DNA from: Halomonas caseinilytica
Lineage (GTDB): Bacteria; Pseudomonadota; Gammaproteobacteria; Pseudomonadales; Halomonadaceae
DNA: 64,000 nt
Direction: 5' to 3'
Assembly (NCBI RefSeq): GCF_001662305.1
Contig: NZ_BDEP01000011.1
Location: 1-64,000 of the forward strand
Of this stretch, positions 35,382-44,909 are shown piece by piece. Position numbers and translations under genes: made by a program. Positions within the stretch are counted from its first letter, which is position 1. Each line of letters starts with the position of its first letter. Under the pieces are notes generated by a model. The model was not told the DNA's origin and did not search any database. It worked only from the letters and a program-made list of their open reading frames with translations.

Positions 35382-36404
35382 TTACCGTTGCCAGGCATCC
35401 TTGCCCTCGACACGATGCCAGGACGCCTTCACACCCCGAGCGGCAGCCCGCTCATCCTCACGGCGACGCATTCGTTGCAGCACACGATACTGCAGCCGAT
35501 TCAGGCTTTCGAAGCCCAGTCCCGGCAAGGGAATAAAGGGATTGGTACGACTCATGCCCCACAGTGCCAAACGCGATGTCCCCGGCTGCGCATGGCCTCG
35601 GGCATGCACCCCGAACGTATTGGCGATCAGCAAAGTATTGCCCGGCACCTGGAAGCTCTGCGGTGGCTTATCGCCCAACCGCGCCGCCGCTTCCGGCTCG
35701 ACACGGAACGAGCCTCGCGCGGTATAGCGGTCGGCATGCTCTCGCGCTTCCTGGCTCATGCGGTATTCCCAGGAAAGACGCTCGCGACTCAAGCGATTCG
35801 ACCCGGGCACAAAGACGAAGGGCCCATTGAGATCCGACACGTCCTCCAGATAGAGCCAGAACTTCATGGTTGGCTGGAAGGTATCGACATGCAGGTTGGT
35901 CTGCGGGTCCGGTGGCGCCTCACTGACGCCGTTCATCACCTGCTCTGCGTGACAGATCGGCATGCGCAGATGACCGGCACAGAAGCGCATCAAGCGGCGA
36001 AAGGCCGGATCCTGCATCAAGGCGCGTGTTCGCGGCATGGCCTCGAGCACTTCCGGGGCGAGCAGCATGCGGCGGGTCCGGGCATCCCCCTGGATACACT
36101 GGCGCACTTCGCCCCGCCCTTGCCGCACTTCCTCGACCAGGGCGTGATACTCGTCTTCCGGCAAGTAATTCCGTTTGAGCACGAACCCCTGCTCGATGAA
36201 CTGCCGACGATCCTCCCGTGGCACCCGCCATCCCAGCATCGCCATGCGCAGGCGCATCACCCCATGGGCCAGCGCGACACGGCCGACATGCAGCCCCCAC
36301 CGGTTCAGCCGACGGCTACCGATCAGCGGATTGGCCACGAACGACTTGGTGCCGGTAAACAGCTCCACCATCCACCATGGCATTCGAGTGATTCGCTTGA
36401 ACAT
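35382..36404 (-). CDS. PhyH-like 2-oxoglutarate/Fe(II) dioxygenase
   Basis: The 340-residue protein shows the phytanoyl-CoA dioxygenase facial triad: His172 and Asp174 in NLHVDTFQP and a distal His267 in GVHARGHA, with Arg278 positioned to hold 2-oxoglutarate. A double-stranded beta-helix spans about 70-290. Members hydroxylate acyl chains, amino acids or sugars. The start at 36404 has AAGGA 8 bases upstream. It sits 11 bases after a glycosyltransferase in the polysaccharide locus, so modification of a sugar, a lipid or an attached group is likely. No signal peptide; the first 50 residues are basic and amphipathic. Confidence 0.75.
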   Translation of the reverse strand: MFKRITRMPWWMVELFTGTKSFVANPLIGSRRLNRWGLHVGRVALAHGVMRLRMAMLGWRVPREDRRQFIEQGFVLKRNYLPEDEYHALVEEVRQGRGEVRQCIQGDARTRRMLLAPEVLEAMPRTRALMQDPAFRRLMRFCAGHLRMPICHAEQVMNGVSEAPPDPQTNLHVDTFQPTMKFWLYLEDVSDLNGPFVFVPGSNRLSRERLSWEYRMSQEAREHADRYTARGSFRVEPEAAARLGDKPPQSFQVPGNTLLIANTFGVHARGHAQPGTSRLALWGMSRTNPFIPLPGLGFESLNRLQYRVLQRMRRREDERAAARGVKASWHRVEGKDAWQR

Positions 36405-36415
36405 AGGTTTATTCC

Positions 36416-37444
36416 TTAAACCACTGAACCGAGATGTTGCCAAAACACCGCAGTATGCCCTGTGTCTCCCCGCTCCCGGGCGACCCGGGCCGCGTTTTCT
36501 GCCATGCGGCGAGCCACCTTCGGCTGATCGACAAGGTATTCTAGTGCGTCATACCACGCTTGGGGCGTATCGTCGACCAGCAAACCAGTGACACCATGCT
36601 CGACGATGTCGGTGTAAGGCGGGCGTCGACTGTAGACCCCGACCCCGCCCATCGCGCTGATATCCAGAAACTTGATGAAGGACTTGCCTCGATTGAAGTC
36701 GGTATCAAGCAGTGGTGCAAGGCCGATGTGAATACGGTGCCGTTGCTGGTAGTCACGAAAACCCTTCCAGGACATGGCACTAGGTGAACTGAGTCGCTCA
36801 AGCCCCTGCAACTCGGCGGGGGTATGGCAACCCAGCATGATCTCCAGCGACACGCGAGACGACGTATCATGCAACCGCTTCAGGGCCGGTGCAATATGCT
36901 GCAAATCTTCCAGGTGCGCGCGTGTTCCATGAAACCCTACTCGGCAGTCCGGACCGTCGAAATGTGCAAAATCCGGCAACGGGGCGATCAAGGGAGGCGT
37001 CAATACTCTGACATCAGCGTGGTCGCCCGTGAATCTTGCTGCGAGACAATCGCTAGATGTCACCACCACATTCGCGAGGGCCAGCAAACGAGGTTGCATG
37101 GCAGCGACACGAGCCATACGACGCCGATAGGCAACCGGCAAACGGCTGTCCTCCGACGCAGCGGGGATATCATCATCGATCAAGTAGACGATATGCCCGA
37201 AGATCTCCCGGTGGCGCTCCAGCCAATGCAATACCCTGTCCGGTAGCGTACGACACAACACCAGATTCGCTCCCGGCTGACGCGACAGTATCCAGCGCGC
37301 CAGTCGCCAGCGCCATCCACGCACGTCCAACCGCCCTACATCGTGACCCTCTGAACGCATGACAGGCGCTGCCGATTCCAGGAAGTAGATGTCCTCGGTC
37401 GGCCTGGCGCCACCGCTCAAGAGCAGCCAACGTTCACGACTCAT
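36416..37444 (-). CDS. GT-B glycosyltransferase (group 1/GT4-like)
   Basis: The 342-residue protein has a Rossmann-like N-terminal half (YLIDDDIPAASED) and a C-terminal half with FNRGKSFIKFLDISAMGGVGVYS and EHGVTGLLVDDTPQAWYDAL, the usual GT4-type nucleotide-sugar site where a glutamate or glycine-rich loop follows the donor. It is placed 11 bases before the PhyH-like gene and 54 bases after the double GT2 gene, all on the minus strand, so it acts in building the same glycan. Donor and linkage cannot be predicted. Confidence 0.78.
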   Translation of the reverse strand: MSRERWLLLSGGARPTEDIYFLESAAPVMRSEGHDVGRLDVRGWRWRLARWILSRQPGANLVLCRTLPDRVLHWLERHREIFGHIVYLIDDDIPAASEDSRLPVAYRRRMARVAAMQPRLLALANVVVTSSDCLAARFTGDHADVRVLTPPLIAPLPDFAHFDGPDCRVGFHGTRAHLEDLQHIAPALKRLHDTSSRVSLEIMLGCHTPAELQGLERLSSPSAMSWKGFRDYQQRHRIHIGLAPLLDTDFNRGKSFIKFLDISAMGGVGVYSRRPPYTDIVEHGVTGLLVDDTPQAWYDALEYLVDQPKVARRMAENAARVARERGDTGHTAVFWQHLGSVV

Positions 37445-37498
37445 CGGCGGCCCCGTCTTCCACCACTCCCCTCTTCTCTGCCCACTCTCACCTGCCCC

Positions 37499-39805
37499 TC
37501 ACCTCAACGTAAAGTCTTCGTGCACCAATGTCAGGTTGGGATTATAGGCAGGATCATGGTCCAGCTTATCTCCCCAGGTGCTACGCATATACGTGGCTTC
37601 GCCCAGGGCTCTTGCTCGCTTCTGCGAGTTATTGTCCGCACCACGGGAAATCGACTCATGATGATAGAGCTCTGCATGCGGGGTCCACAGGTTACGATAT
37701 CCCGCCTCACGAACCCTGAGGCAAAAATCCACATCATTGAACGCAACGGGTAGATCCACCTCGTTCAGACCGCCGACCTCGTCGAAGACAGACTTGCGAA
37801 CGACCAGGCAGGCGGCCGTCACCGCGGATAGGTTCTGCGTCAGGAAAAGCCGGGAGAAATAACCCGGCGAGTTACGACTGAAATACTTATGGGCATGCCC
37901 AGCTACGCCACCGATTCCCAGAATGACACCACCATGCTGGATCGTATCGTTCGGGTAGTAGAGCTTGGCCCCCACACAACCGATATCCGGCCGACACGCA
38001 TGGCTGACCATTTCCCGCAACCACTCCGGGTTGATCGGTTCGATATCGTTATTCACCAGAGCCAGAATTTCGCCTTGCGCATAGGCGGCGCCAAAGTTAT
38101 TGATCGCCGAGTAATTAAAAGGCTGGCTCCAACGCAGTACCCGCACCCTGGCATCACGCTGCTCAACCTCCTGCATATATGCCAAGGTTTCCTCACACTC
38201 ACTATCATTGTCCAGAATCAGCAGCTCGAGGTTCGGGTAATCCGTGCGCTCCAGGATCGCATCGACACAAGGCCTCAGAATTTCAACACGATCGCGTGTA
38301 GGCACTATCAGGCTAACCTTGGGCACAGGATCCGGCAGCGGCCAATGGACCCGATACGTGTTGGGCAATGAACCATGCTCGGCCCTGGCGCCCGGGTAAG
38401 ATACCGCCAAGGCACTTTGCACGGCTCTCAGCCCCGCCTCACTGGTGTAATCCTTCTGCCGGCTCGACAACGCCGTTGACCCCTTCCCCGCACGCCAGTG
38501 ATAAAGCACATGCGGAATATGGATGACCTGATCCGCCCCCAAGCCAGCCGTGCAGCGCAGCACAAGATCATGGTCCTGACTGCCCTCATAACCTTCCCGG
38601 AAGCCACCTACCTCTCTAACCCGATCAGCGCGATACACCCCCAAGTGGGAAACATAGTTCTGAGCCAACAAGAGGTCTGGATTCCACTGAGCCTTGAAAT
38701 GAGGATCGTAACGCTCCCCCTGCTCGTTAAGCTTGTCCTCATCGCTATACAGGACGATGGCCTCCGGATGACGGTGCAGGGCTTCCGCCACCCGAAACAG
38801 CGCTCGCGGCGATAGGCAGTCATCATGATCCAGCAAGGCGACATACTCACCCTTGGCCAGGGCCAACGCACTATTGCTTGCCGCACAGATATGGCCGTTT
38901 CCAGCACGATAGACAACCTGGACACGCGAATCCCGCTCGGCAAATGCCTCGAGTACTTCTCGCACACGAGGATCGGTCGAGGCATCATCGGCAATGCAAA
39001 GCTGCCAATTCGGGTACTGCTGCTCCAGCACCGAATTCAAGCATTCTTCCAGCCACTCCGGTTTAGGATTGTAAACCGGTACCAAAATCGAGATCAGAGG
39101 CTTGTAAGGAAGCTTCTCGATCACTCGACGGATCTTGTCCGGCCCCAGAACCTTATGATTCTTCAACCATTGGCGATAACTGCGCCTCGCCGTGACCCGC
39201 TCGAAGGTTTCTTCGTAATCCTTCAGGGCCAGATCGCGCCAATGCTTCCCCTGTTCACGAGCCTTGCGCTTGAGCTCCGGCAACACCTCGCCCTTGCTCA
39301 TGGCACGCCACGAATAATGCATGTTAGCTAGCCGCTGCGCGAGGCGATCGTGGGCAAACCAAGGAGTCAGCCAAGCAATACGCAAATGACGAATGGAAAA
39401 GTTGCCCGCCTGCTCCATGGGGTCAAAACGTATTGCCTTGAGCTTCCTAGGCACATAGAACAGCCGCTTCGTGACCCTCCCACTCTTCAGAGGGAGATAA
39501 ATACTCTGCTCTTGCTTGAAACCCTCTCCGAAGTTCATGTACAACCTGACAGCAACGCTCGGCTGATCATGCTCCATGGCAACTTCAAGCATGTTCCAGC
39601 CAGGAAGCGGCAAAGCTTGTCGAGTGTAGAACTGCGGATCATTGCCAGTTGCTCGCCAATTAAAGCAACTTTTTTCTTGACACTCTTCAATTTGATTTCG
39701 TGGTAAAATATGGACACCCGGATAAACGACTAAGGGTGTATGCTCTACTACTTGATGAAGCCTCTTAGATAGCTCATCAACCCCTTTCATATATGTAAAA
39801 TCCAT
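37499..39805 (-). CDS. Bifunctional GT2 glycosyltransferase (two GT-A modules)
   Basis: The 768-residue protein has an N-terminal region of ~230 residues without a recognised fold, then two GT2 modules: the first from KPLISILVPVYNP (236) with the DXD-like LLDHDDC (324-330), the second from PKVSLIVPTRDR (495) with LVNNDIEPIN (583-592) and GGVILGIGGVAGHAHK. Tandem GT2 enzymes of this size add two sugars in O-antigen or rhamnan-type chains; the second module resembles rhamnosyltransferases, which fits the rfb genes upstream in the same unit. A Met six codons in is an alternative start. It marks the end of the AT-rich island on its right. Confidence 0.87.
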   Translation of the reverse strand: MDFTYMKGVDELSKRLHQVVEHTPLVVYPGVHILPRNQIEECQEKSCFNWRATGNDPQFYTRQALPLPGWNMLEVAMEHDQPSVAVRLYMNFGEGFKQEQSIYLPLKSGRVTKRLFYVPRKLKAIRFDPMEQAGNFSIRHLRIAWLTPWFAHDRLAQRLANMHYSWRAMSKGEVLPELKRKAREQGKHWRDLALKDYEETFERVTARRSYRQWLKNHKVLGPDKIRRVIEKLPYKPLISILVPVYNPKPEWLEECLNSVLEQQYPNWQLCIADDASTDPRVREVLEAFAERDSRVQVVYRAGNGHICAASNSALALAKGEYVALLDHDDCLSPRALFRVAEALHRHPEAIVLYSDEDKLNEQGERYDPHFKAQWNPDLLLAQNYVSHLGVYRADRVREVGGFREGYEGSQDHDLVLRCTAGLGADQVIHIPHVLYHWRAGKGSTALSSRQKDYTSEAGLRAVQSALAVSYPGARAEHGSLPNTYRVHWPLPDPVPKVSLIVPTRDRVEILRPCVDAILERTDYPNLELLILDNDSECEETLAYMQEVEQRDARVRVLRWSQPFNYSAINNFGAAYAQGEILALVNNDIEPINPEWLREMVSHACRPDIGCVGAKLYYPNDTIQHGGVILGIGGVAGHAHKYFSRNSPGYFSRLFLTQNLSAVTAACLVVRKSVFDEVGGLNEVDLPVAFNDVDFCLRVREAGYRNLWTPHAELYHHESISRGADNNSQKRARALGEATYMRSTWGDKLDHDPAYNPNLTLVHEDFTLR

Positions 39806-39824
39806 TCAGAGTGCCTAAAAGATT

Positions 39825-41201
39825 CTAGTCTTTTTCTATTTGCAAAACTTTCTTATGAATACGCTCTTTTATTCTCAAAATCCCCTTGCCATGAGGTCGT
39901 TTCTCACTCGCCCGCTCGATAACATAAAACGCATCTCTTAGGCACCCCATACGCTCAAGCGCAAGAGCAAACTCTCTCAAATAATCTGCATCTTTGGCAC
40001 TGCTCTGAGCAATGACATTTCTCGCTTGATCTGACAGAACTTCATTGTAAAAATATGGCTCATGAAAATCAATATTCAACACCTCAAGGAGCCGATAAAA
40101 AGGATAACCCCCAGCACCTCTCCCTCTTAATTCTTTAGCCTTTTGCTTGATTGTTTCCAAAATATTAGGAGCCACCTGAGAAACATAATTTAACGGCTCC
40201 CAAAGGTCTAGCTGGTTTTCAAGCTTATCAGGATAAAAATCATACTTCTCATCCCAAACTTGCGAAAGCTTAGGGAAGCGTTCAATAACCGGGGACATTT
40301 GCGTTTGAAATCGATCAAGAAGCCTAACGCGGACCTCTTCCGGTAAATCATAGGCACGATAACTTCGCAAATGACTAGCGGAATCCGAGAAGGCTTGAAG
40401 CGCCCAGTCAACTTCATGAGATATCTGGCTTGGCAGATCAGCTAAAACTGTATTGAACAATCTTTTCAGCTCAAGCGCCGATGCCACATAGCTCCTATTA
40501 GTTATAGGAGAATCAGAAGATGAGCACAAATCACTTATTTCCTTCTGCTCCACACCTATAGCTTTAAGAAAAGAGGCTTCAATACTCCCTCCTCCCCTTT
40601 CCGGGGAAAAATAGGGAAGAAAACAACAATTTTTATCTCCAAAAGCATCAGCCCAAGCGAGTAATGGAAGTCCCGCTAAATGCCCCGTCGAGCGATCAAG
40701 AGACCAATCAACTTCGTAACTGAGCCGTCTAGTGCTCATATGCCGCTTTATTCCTTGGTTATGATTACCTATGAGATAATCAATAGGATTTCGCATATAA
40801 GCAATTATCCTAACATTACAATGGCCCGCTATCTCTTTCATCTCTGCATGCTTTCCATAGAAAGCCTCGGCGGAAAGTAATAACGTCAACCCTTTTCGGT
40901 CGGCCTCGCTCAGCCACTCATCAAATTTCTCCTTCGCCTTCTCAATATCATTTTTTACTAAACGGCCTGCTATTTGAGTATGTCCTCCAGACACACCATT
41001 CTTATCCATGGAATGCTCAGGATAGTAAAAGCCAAACTCCTTCAGCTTTTCATTATTGTTATTACAAAATCGTTGGAGCGCAGAAGAACCTGCTTTAGGA
41101 GCTCCTATATGAATAACAGCATTTTTCTTCGAAAAAAAATCGTCATCATTTCTTAAAGACCGAAGGCGAAAAAAATGTTTAATCACTGCCTTTTCCTTCA
41201 A
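39825..41201 (-). CDS. Sulfotransferase-like protein, long form
   Basis: The 458-residue protein has the PAPS phosphosulfate loop near the N-terminus (VIHIGAPKAGSSALQRF), and a second block with MRNPIDYLIGNHNQ, the 3'-phosphate site with Arg and a following polar residue. A histidine in LLLSAEAFYG-like context follows the loop. The last ~150 residues look like a helical repeat region of unclear role. It should transfer sulfate from PAPS to a sugar hydroxyl of the locus glycan. The gene is visibly AT-rich and uses AAA, ATA and AGA freely, unlike the flanking glycosyltransferase. It overlaps the next upstream gene by 4 bases. Confidence 0.7.
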   Translation of the reverse strand: MKEKAVIKHFFRLRSLRNDDDFFSKKNAVIHIGAPKAGSSALQRFCNNNNEKLKEFGFYYPEHSMDKNGVSGGHTQIAGRLVKNDIEKAKEKFDEWLSEADRKGLTLLLSAEAFYGKHAEMKEIAGHCNVRIIAYMRNPIDYLIGNHNQGIKRHMSTRRLSYEVDWSLDRSTGHLAGLPLLAWADAFGDKNCCFLPYFSPERGGGSIEASFLKAIGVEQKEISDLCSSSDSPITNRSYVASALELKRLFNTVLADLPSQISHEVDWALQAFSDSASHLRSYRAYDLPEEVRVRLLDRFQTQMSPVIERFPKLSQVWDEKYDFYPDKLENQLDLWEPLNYVSQVAPNILETIKQKAKELRGRGAGGYPFYRLLEVLNIDFHEPYFYNEVLSDQARNVIAQSSAKDADYLREFALALERMGCLRDAFYVIERASEKRPHGKGILRIKERIHKKVLQIEKD

Positions 41202-41815
41202 GAGTCTTGATCTTCATTTTCATATTTTTTCGTGGCATTAGAGCGAGGCATTTCCAAATCATTGAACTGATGGATATCTGAAAGAAAATCAGATATCCTT
41301 TCGGGAGAATCTTTTTCTATATTATAAACCAAAAGCTCATTAGGTTTATCCTGAAAAAACCTTAGTACGTTAGCATGGTGTTGATAGAAGTCGATCTTCC
41401 AGATCTCTTTGATTCTCTCGCTGTTATTTATACCATAATGATATTTATACCAGTCTAAGCACCTTCCATTTGAATGCGAAGCTCTACTCCTGACCCACTT
41501 ATCCACATCTCTAGTATTCAGAATAAATTTTGAGCCAGGATTCCATCGATAAATTTCCCTATAGAACTTATACGCCTCTACAAGAGGGAACTCACGTGAA
41601 TTGACACACTCCATATCTAAAAAGCATCGATATTTTTCATACCCCTCTATAGGATTCTTAAACTGCCTGACGTTTCGCTCTATATTAACAGCAAGATTTC
41701 CTCCATCATAATGAAGAGACTTCAATCCATTTTTATTAAAAAAGTAATTCAAACTGCTTGTCCCGCACTTATTAAACCCTATAACAAAAACCTTTCGATT
41801 ACTTGAGTCATACAT
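41198..41815 (-). CDS. Sulfotransferase, short form
   Basis: This compact 205-residue protein shows VFVIGFNKCGTSSLNYFF as phosphosulfate loop and KFILNTRDVDKWVRSRASHS as the 3'-phosphate site, in the correct order and spacing (~95 residues). The start at 41815 has AAGGAG 7 bases upstream. It ends overlapping the start of the longer sulfotransferase gene (ATGA-type), so the two are made together. Similar short family members are known in bacteria modifying glycans or lipids; the acceptor here is unknown. Base composition is AT-rich. Confidence 0.78.
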   Translation of the reverse strand: MYDSSNRKVFVIGFNKCGTSSLNYFFNKNGLKSLHYDGGNLAVNIERNVRQFKNPIEGYEKYRCFLDMECVNSREFPLVEAYKFYREIYRWNPGSKFILNTRDVDKWVRSRASHSNGRCLDWYKYHYGINNSERIKEIWKIDFYQHHANVLRFFQDKPNELLVYNIEKDSPERISDFLSDIHQFNDLEMPRSNATKKYENEDQDS

Positions 41816-41845
41816 AAATCAACTCCTTAAACTTTACCAGAAATA

Positions 41846-42832
41846 TCACTTCTGTCGCATATTATACAAATCCTTGATAACCAATATAACATTCTCTAAT
41901 GCTTTATTCGCGGTGTCCTCACACCACTTATCATTTCCCTCTTCCGGATAAAAAGTAAAATCATCATCAAAAATAAATTCATTGTTAGAAACATTGAATC
42001 TTTCATTCAGTTTTTTATTTGAATACCTAAAGTTATTGTAGAACTGAATAGCTTCACTTCTTGATGGTAGAAGCTTACCTTTGTTATCTAAAAAACCATT
42101 AATATACTTTGACAATTCAGACCTTGGATCAATTCCTGACTTAACTAACAAATGATTAATTTTTGTCCTCTCCCAGCCATAGCTTTCATTAGATGGCTTA
42201 GATTCATTTGGTATTTCGGACACTCCAATAACTGAAAATAGATGTTTTGTCAGGCTACCTGATTTCAAAATAGCCTCTTTCATAGGGTTAACGTAAATAT
42301 TTTCATCTCCAAAAACATCTCCCCAATTTGAGATTCTTTTATGGTAATCAAGATACAAGTATATATTGTCTGTCACTTTCGGCAAGGCCAACGGAGGACC
42401 TGAATAAAAATCTTGCTCTGCTATAGTTTTTGTGGCCTGCTGATAATGTGAAACAGCGTGGACATCTTGACGCCTAACGTAAAAAAAAATAACTATCCTA
42501 TCAAAAAAACAAGAGAGGGATTCTTTCAAATCTAGCAGCTCTTCCTTTCTGAATATCCAAGAGAAACACTCGGAAGATAATATTACATCATTGCCTTGAG
42601 AAAATTTTGCTATTGACTCAGAAAAACCTTTTTTTATTCTAACACCATCTTTCGACAGTACAGAGTGATCAAACCACCATGACAGATTCCCGCGTCGCTG
42701 TCGCTTTTGCTGGTCCCTCGAGTAAACATATATTCCATGTTTAGCAATATTTTCCTTATGGTCATGCAGGAACCTCTGAATTGTTGTAGATCCACTTTTA
42801 TGATTCCCCGCATGTATATAAAGATTAGCCAT
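41846..42832 (-). CDS. Sulfotransferase-like protein
   Basis: The 328-residue protein begins LYIHAGNHKSGSTTIQRFL, a clear P-loop-like phosphosulfate site, and later has IVIFFYVRRQDVHAVSHYQQ as the 3'-phosphate region. VILSSECFSW between them fits the conserved strand of the fold. The start at 42832 is chosen because GAGAGG lies 8 bases before it; a start six codons earlier would overlap the upstream gene. It follows the GT61 gene by 4 bases in the AT-rich island. Confidence 0.72.
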   Translation of the reverse strand: MANLYIHAGNHKSGSTTIQRFLHDHKENIAKHGIYVYSRDQQKRQRRGNLSWWFDHSVLSKDGVRIKKGFSESIAKFSQGNDVILSSECFSWIFRKEELLDLKESLSCFFDRIVIFFYVRRQDVHAVSHYQQATKTIAEQDFYSGPPLALPKVTDNIYLYLDYHKRISNWGDVFGDENIYVNPMKEAILKSGSLTKHLFSVIGVSEIPNESKPSNESYGWERTKINHLLVKSGIDPRSELSKYINGFLDNKGKLLPSRSEAIQFYNNFRYSNKKLNERFNVSNNEFIFDDDFTFYPEEGNDKWCEDTANKALENVILVIKDLYNMRQK

Positions 42833-42836
42833 AAAA

Positions 42837-43883
42837 TCAGCCTCTCTCAAGCAACTTCTGTATTTCTCTAAGGTTTTCCCTAGACAGCAAAAGATTCATG
42901 GGATGAATAACTTCTCTATCATTATAATCCAATTTTGAAACATCAATATAGGAGCCGTCCGGGGAATGGGTTTGTATACAATGATATTCAACCCCTCTCT
43001 TCTTAGAAAGCTTATAATACTCAGAAGAAATATGCGAAGAAAAGAGTTCTATCAATTGAATATCAGAGTTACAAAAAACAGAATTTGCTAATCCTGCCCC
43101 ATGCGGTGCGATAATAAGTTCTGCTTCAGACATGATCCTTGAAACATCCGAAACACTATGATCTTCACAATACAGTGTTTCAAATCCATATGGAATAATC
43201 AACTCCAAAAGCTGAGCTTCATTTAAAATCCTTCTCGTATTACCCTTAGATCTAGATATATATATACGCCGCTTCCCTTCACCTAAAGCACGCCTTTTAT
43301 TCTTATCCAAAAAAACAGAATTAACAAATCCATCTACCCAGTCAGGAGTATAAAGCGAATGTCTACAAGAAGTAACCGTCGTAACCTTATCGCATGAAAA
43401 AATTTTTGGGGAAGAAGGAAAATCCAGAACCTTGCTAGCCGGAATCCCTAACTTATCAAAAGATTCCTTTTTAAATCTTGAGTTAAAGTAATTTACATAA
43501 ACATAATCAAAATCATCCCATGAAAAACCAGCCCTCTTAACAGCGTCCACTTTCGGCAAAAGGTCAAGAAGCCAATGACTATATAAGTTAGCTCCGGGCG
43601 TCACCAAATCTAACACATGCCCACCAACTCTTTTTATTCTTTTTTTTCTACTGCTTATTTCCTTTATCGCTAAGCTAGAAGAAAGCTCACTTACTGGCTC
43701 TTCACTTTTCGAGCAAACAAAAGCTTTCCTAATACCTAGGTTCGCCAAGGCATTTTTAATAGTAAATACATTTACTGCTGGCTCTATCTCTTTCCCAATT
43801 GACACCCTCGGATGTTTGTATGGGAAATCATCAATATATGAGAGTTGTCGTTTTTCCCTAACTGACCTTGATTGGATATCCAT
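42837..43883 (-). CDS. GT61 (DUF563) glycosyltransferase
   Basis: The 348-residue protein matches the GT61 family: NLYSHWLLDLLPKV in the N-terminal half and IIAPHGAGLANSVFC near residue 270, with RRIYISRSKGNTRRIL before it. GT61 enzymes transfer pentoses or GlcNAc in eukaryotes and act in bacterial O-antigen or capsule synthesis. It lies among the sulfotransferase genes and shares their low GC, so it was probably acquired with them. The sugar it adds may be the sulfate acceptor. No good ribosome binding site is visible; the start rests on the family N-terminus and spacing. Confidence 0.85.
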   Translation of the reverse strand: MDIQSRSVREKRQLSYIDDFPYKHPRVSIGKEIEPAVNVFTIKNALANLGIRKAFVCSKSEEPVSELSSSLAIKEISSRKKRIKRVGGHVLDLVTPGANLYSHWLLDLLPKVDAVKRAGFSWDDFDYVYVNYFNSRFKKESFDKLGIPASKVLDFPSSPKIFSCDKVTTVTSCRHSLYTPDWVDGFVNSVFLDKNKRRALGEGKRRIYISRSKGNTRRILNEAQLLELIIPYGFETLYCEDHSVSDVSRIMSEAELIIAPHGAGLANSVFCNSDIQLIELFSSHISSEYYKLSKKRGVEYHCIQTHSPDGSYIDVSKLDYNDREVIHPMNLLLSRENLREIQKLLERG

Positions 43884-43904
43884 TGGGCACCATAAAAATC
43901 TTCT

Positions 43905-44909
43905 TTACTTAGAAAGGGATTTTATCAAAGAAACCATAAGCTCTGTTTGAATAGCCATCTGTTTTTTCGTCATATCAACTGAGCTATGCTCATCGTCAGA
44001 TGCAACCAGAGAATAGCTAAAGAGGCTCTCATAAGAGACTCCATTCAAAAACCTATTTGCTACTAATTCTGCATCTGATTTGTAGGACTCAATTATTTTT
44101 TTTGACGTTTTCTCTGATACAAATCCTGGCATTCTTTGAAAAGCCAACGCTTCTTTACTAAGATGAAGTGAAAGGGCTTCTTTGACTGATTCATCATGAA
44201 TATCTTTAAATAGGCTGGGGCAATGCGAAAGAAGCTCACACAAAGCAGGATTTAAGCTTATATTGCTTTCCTGAAAGCTCAGATCAACCTCATCACAACC
44301 CACTTTTAATTTATTGAAAAAGTCACTTAATAAACCATTGCCAAGATAATGACCTTTTTTTACAAGAGAAACAGTAAGGTTTTCACGTCCATAGGTATTA
44401 TGAAAAAATTCAGCAGCTATCTTAAATGAAGGATTTCCTGTTTTAATAGATTCATCAACAAACGAGTCAAAAGACTTTCCCTTTTTATAACCCCATTGTT
44501 GCCAAGCAGACAGCAAAAACTCGTCAAACGGCTTTATATAGTATACGACCTTCACCTCAGAGAAAAAAGACCTGAAAACGTAATGTATATTCGCACCAGA
44601 AGGCCTTTTAAGCTGATTTACCAGATTTTCAGCCGATATCAATAAAGTTTTATCTTCATGTTCCTTTTTTGACAGAATATTTCCTAGCTTCTCTTCTAAA
44701 ATTTTGGTGTCGTTCTCCTCCATAACCTTCCTGAAAAAAGGCCGCGGTGTCTCTCCATTAGGATTAAACCCATCATCTCCTCTAACACGCATTTGAGGAT
44801 CTGGTATCAAGTAACCAAACCTTTCCAAAGTTTTTCTATTTTTTATTATAGACTTTTGTATACTAGTAGAACCACACTTAGAGTGCCCTGGATGGAGTAC
44901 TAACTTCAT
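43905..44909 (-). CDS. Sulfotransferase-like protein
   Basis: The 334-residue protein starts LVLHPGHSKCGSTSIQKSI, a phosphosulfate loop, and has VVYYIKPFDEFLLSAWQQW in the place of the 3'-phosphate site, where the usual Arg is replaced by Lys-Pro. TLLISAENLVNQ lies between. GGAG is 7 bases before the ATG at 44909, and the start overlaps the stop of the next upstream gene. The altered 3'-phosphate motif could mean weaker PAPS binding or a different donor. AT-rich like its neighbours. Confidence 0.65.
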   Translation of the reverse strand: MKLVLHPGHSKCGSTSIQKSIIKNRKTLERFGYLIPDPQMRVRGDDGFNPNGETPRPFFRKVMEENDTKILEEKLGNILSKKEHEDKTLLISAENLVNQLKRPSGANIHYVFRSFFSEVKVVYYIKPFDEFLLSAWQQWGYKKGKSFDSFVDESIKTGNPSFKIAAEFFHNTYGRENLTVSLVKKGHYLGNGLLSDFFNKLKVGCDEVDLSFQESNISLNPALCELLSHCPSLFKDIHDESVKEALSLHLSKEALAFQRMPGFVSEKTSKKIIESYKSDAELVANRFLNGVSYESLFSYSLVASDDEHSSVDMTKKQMAIQTELMVSLIKSLSK

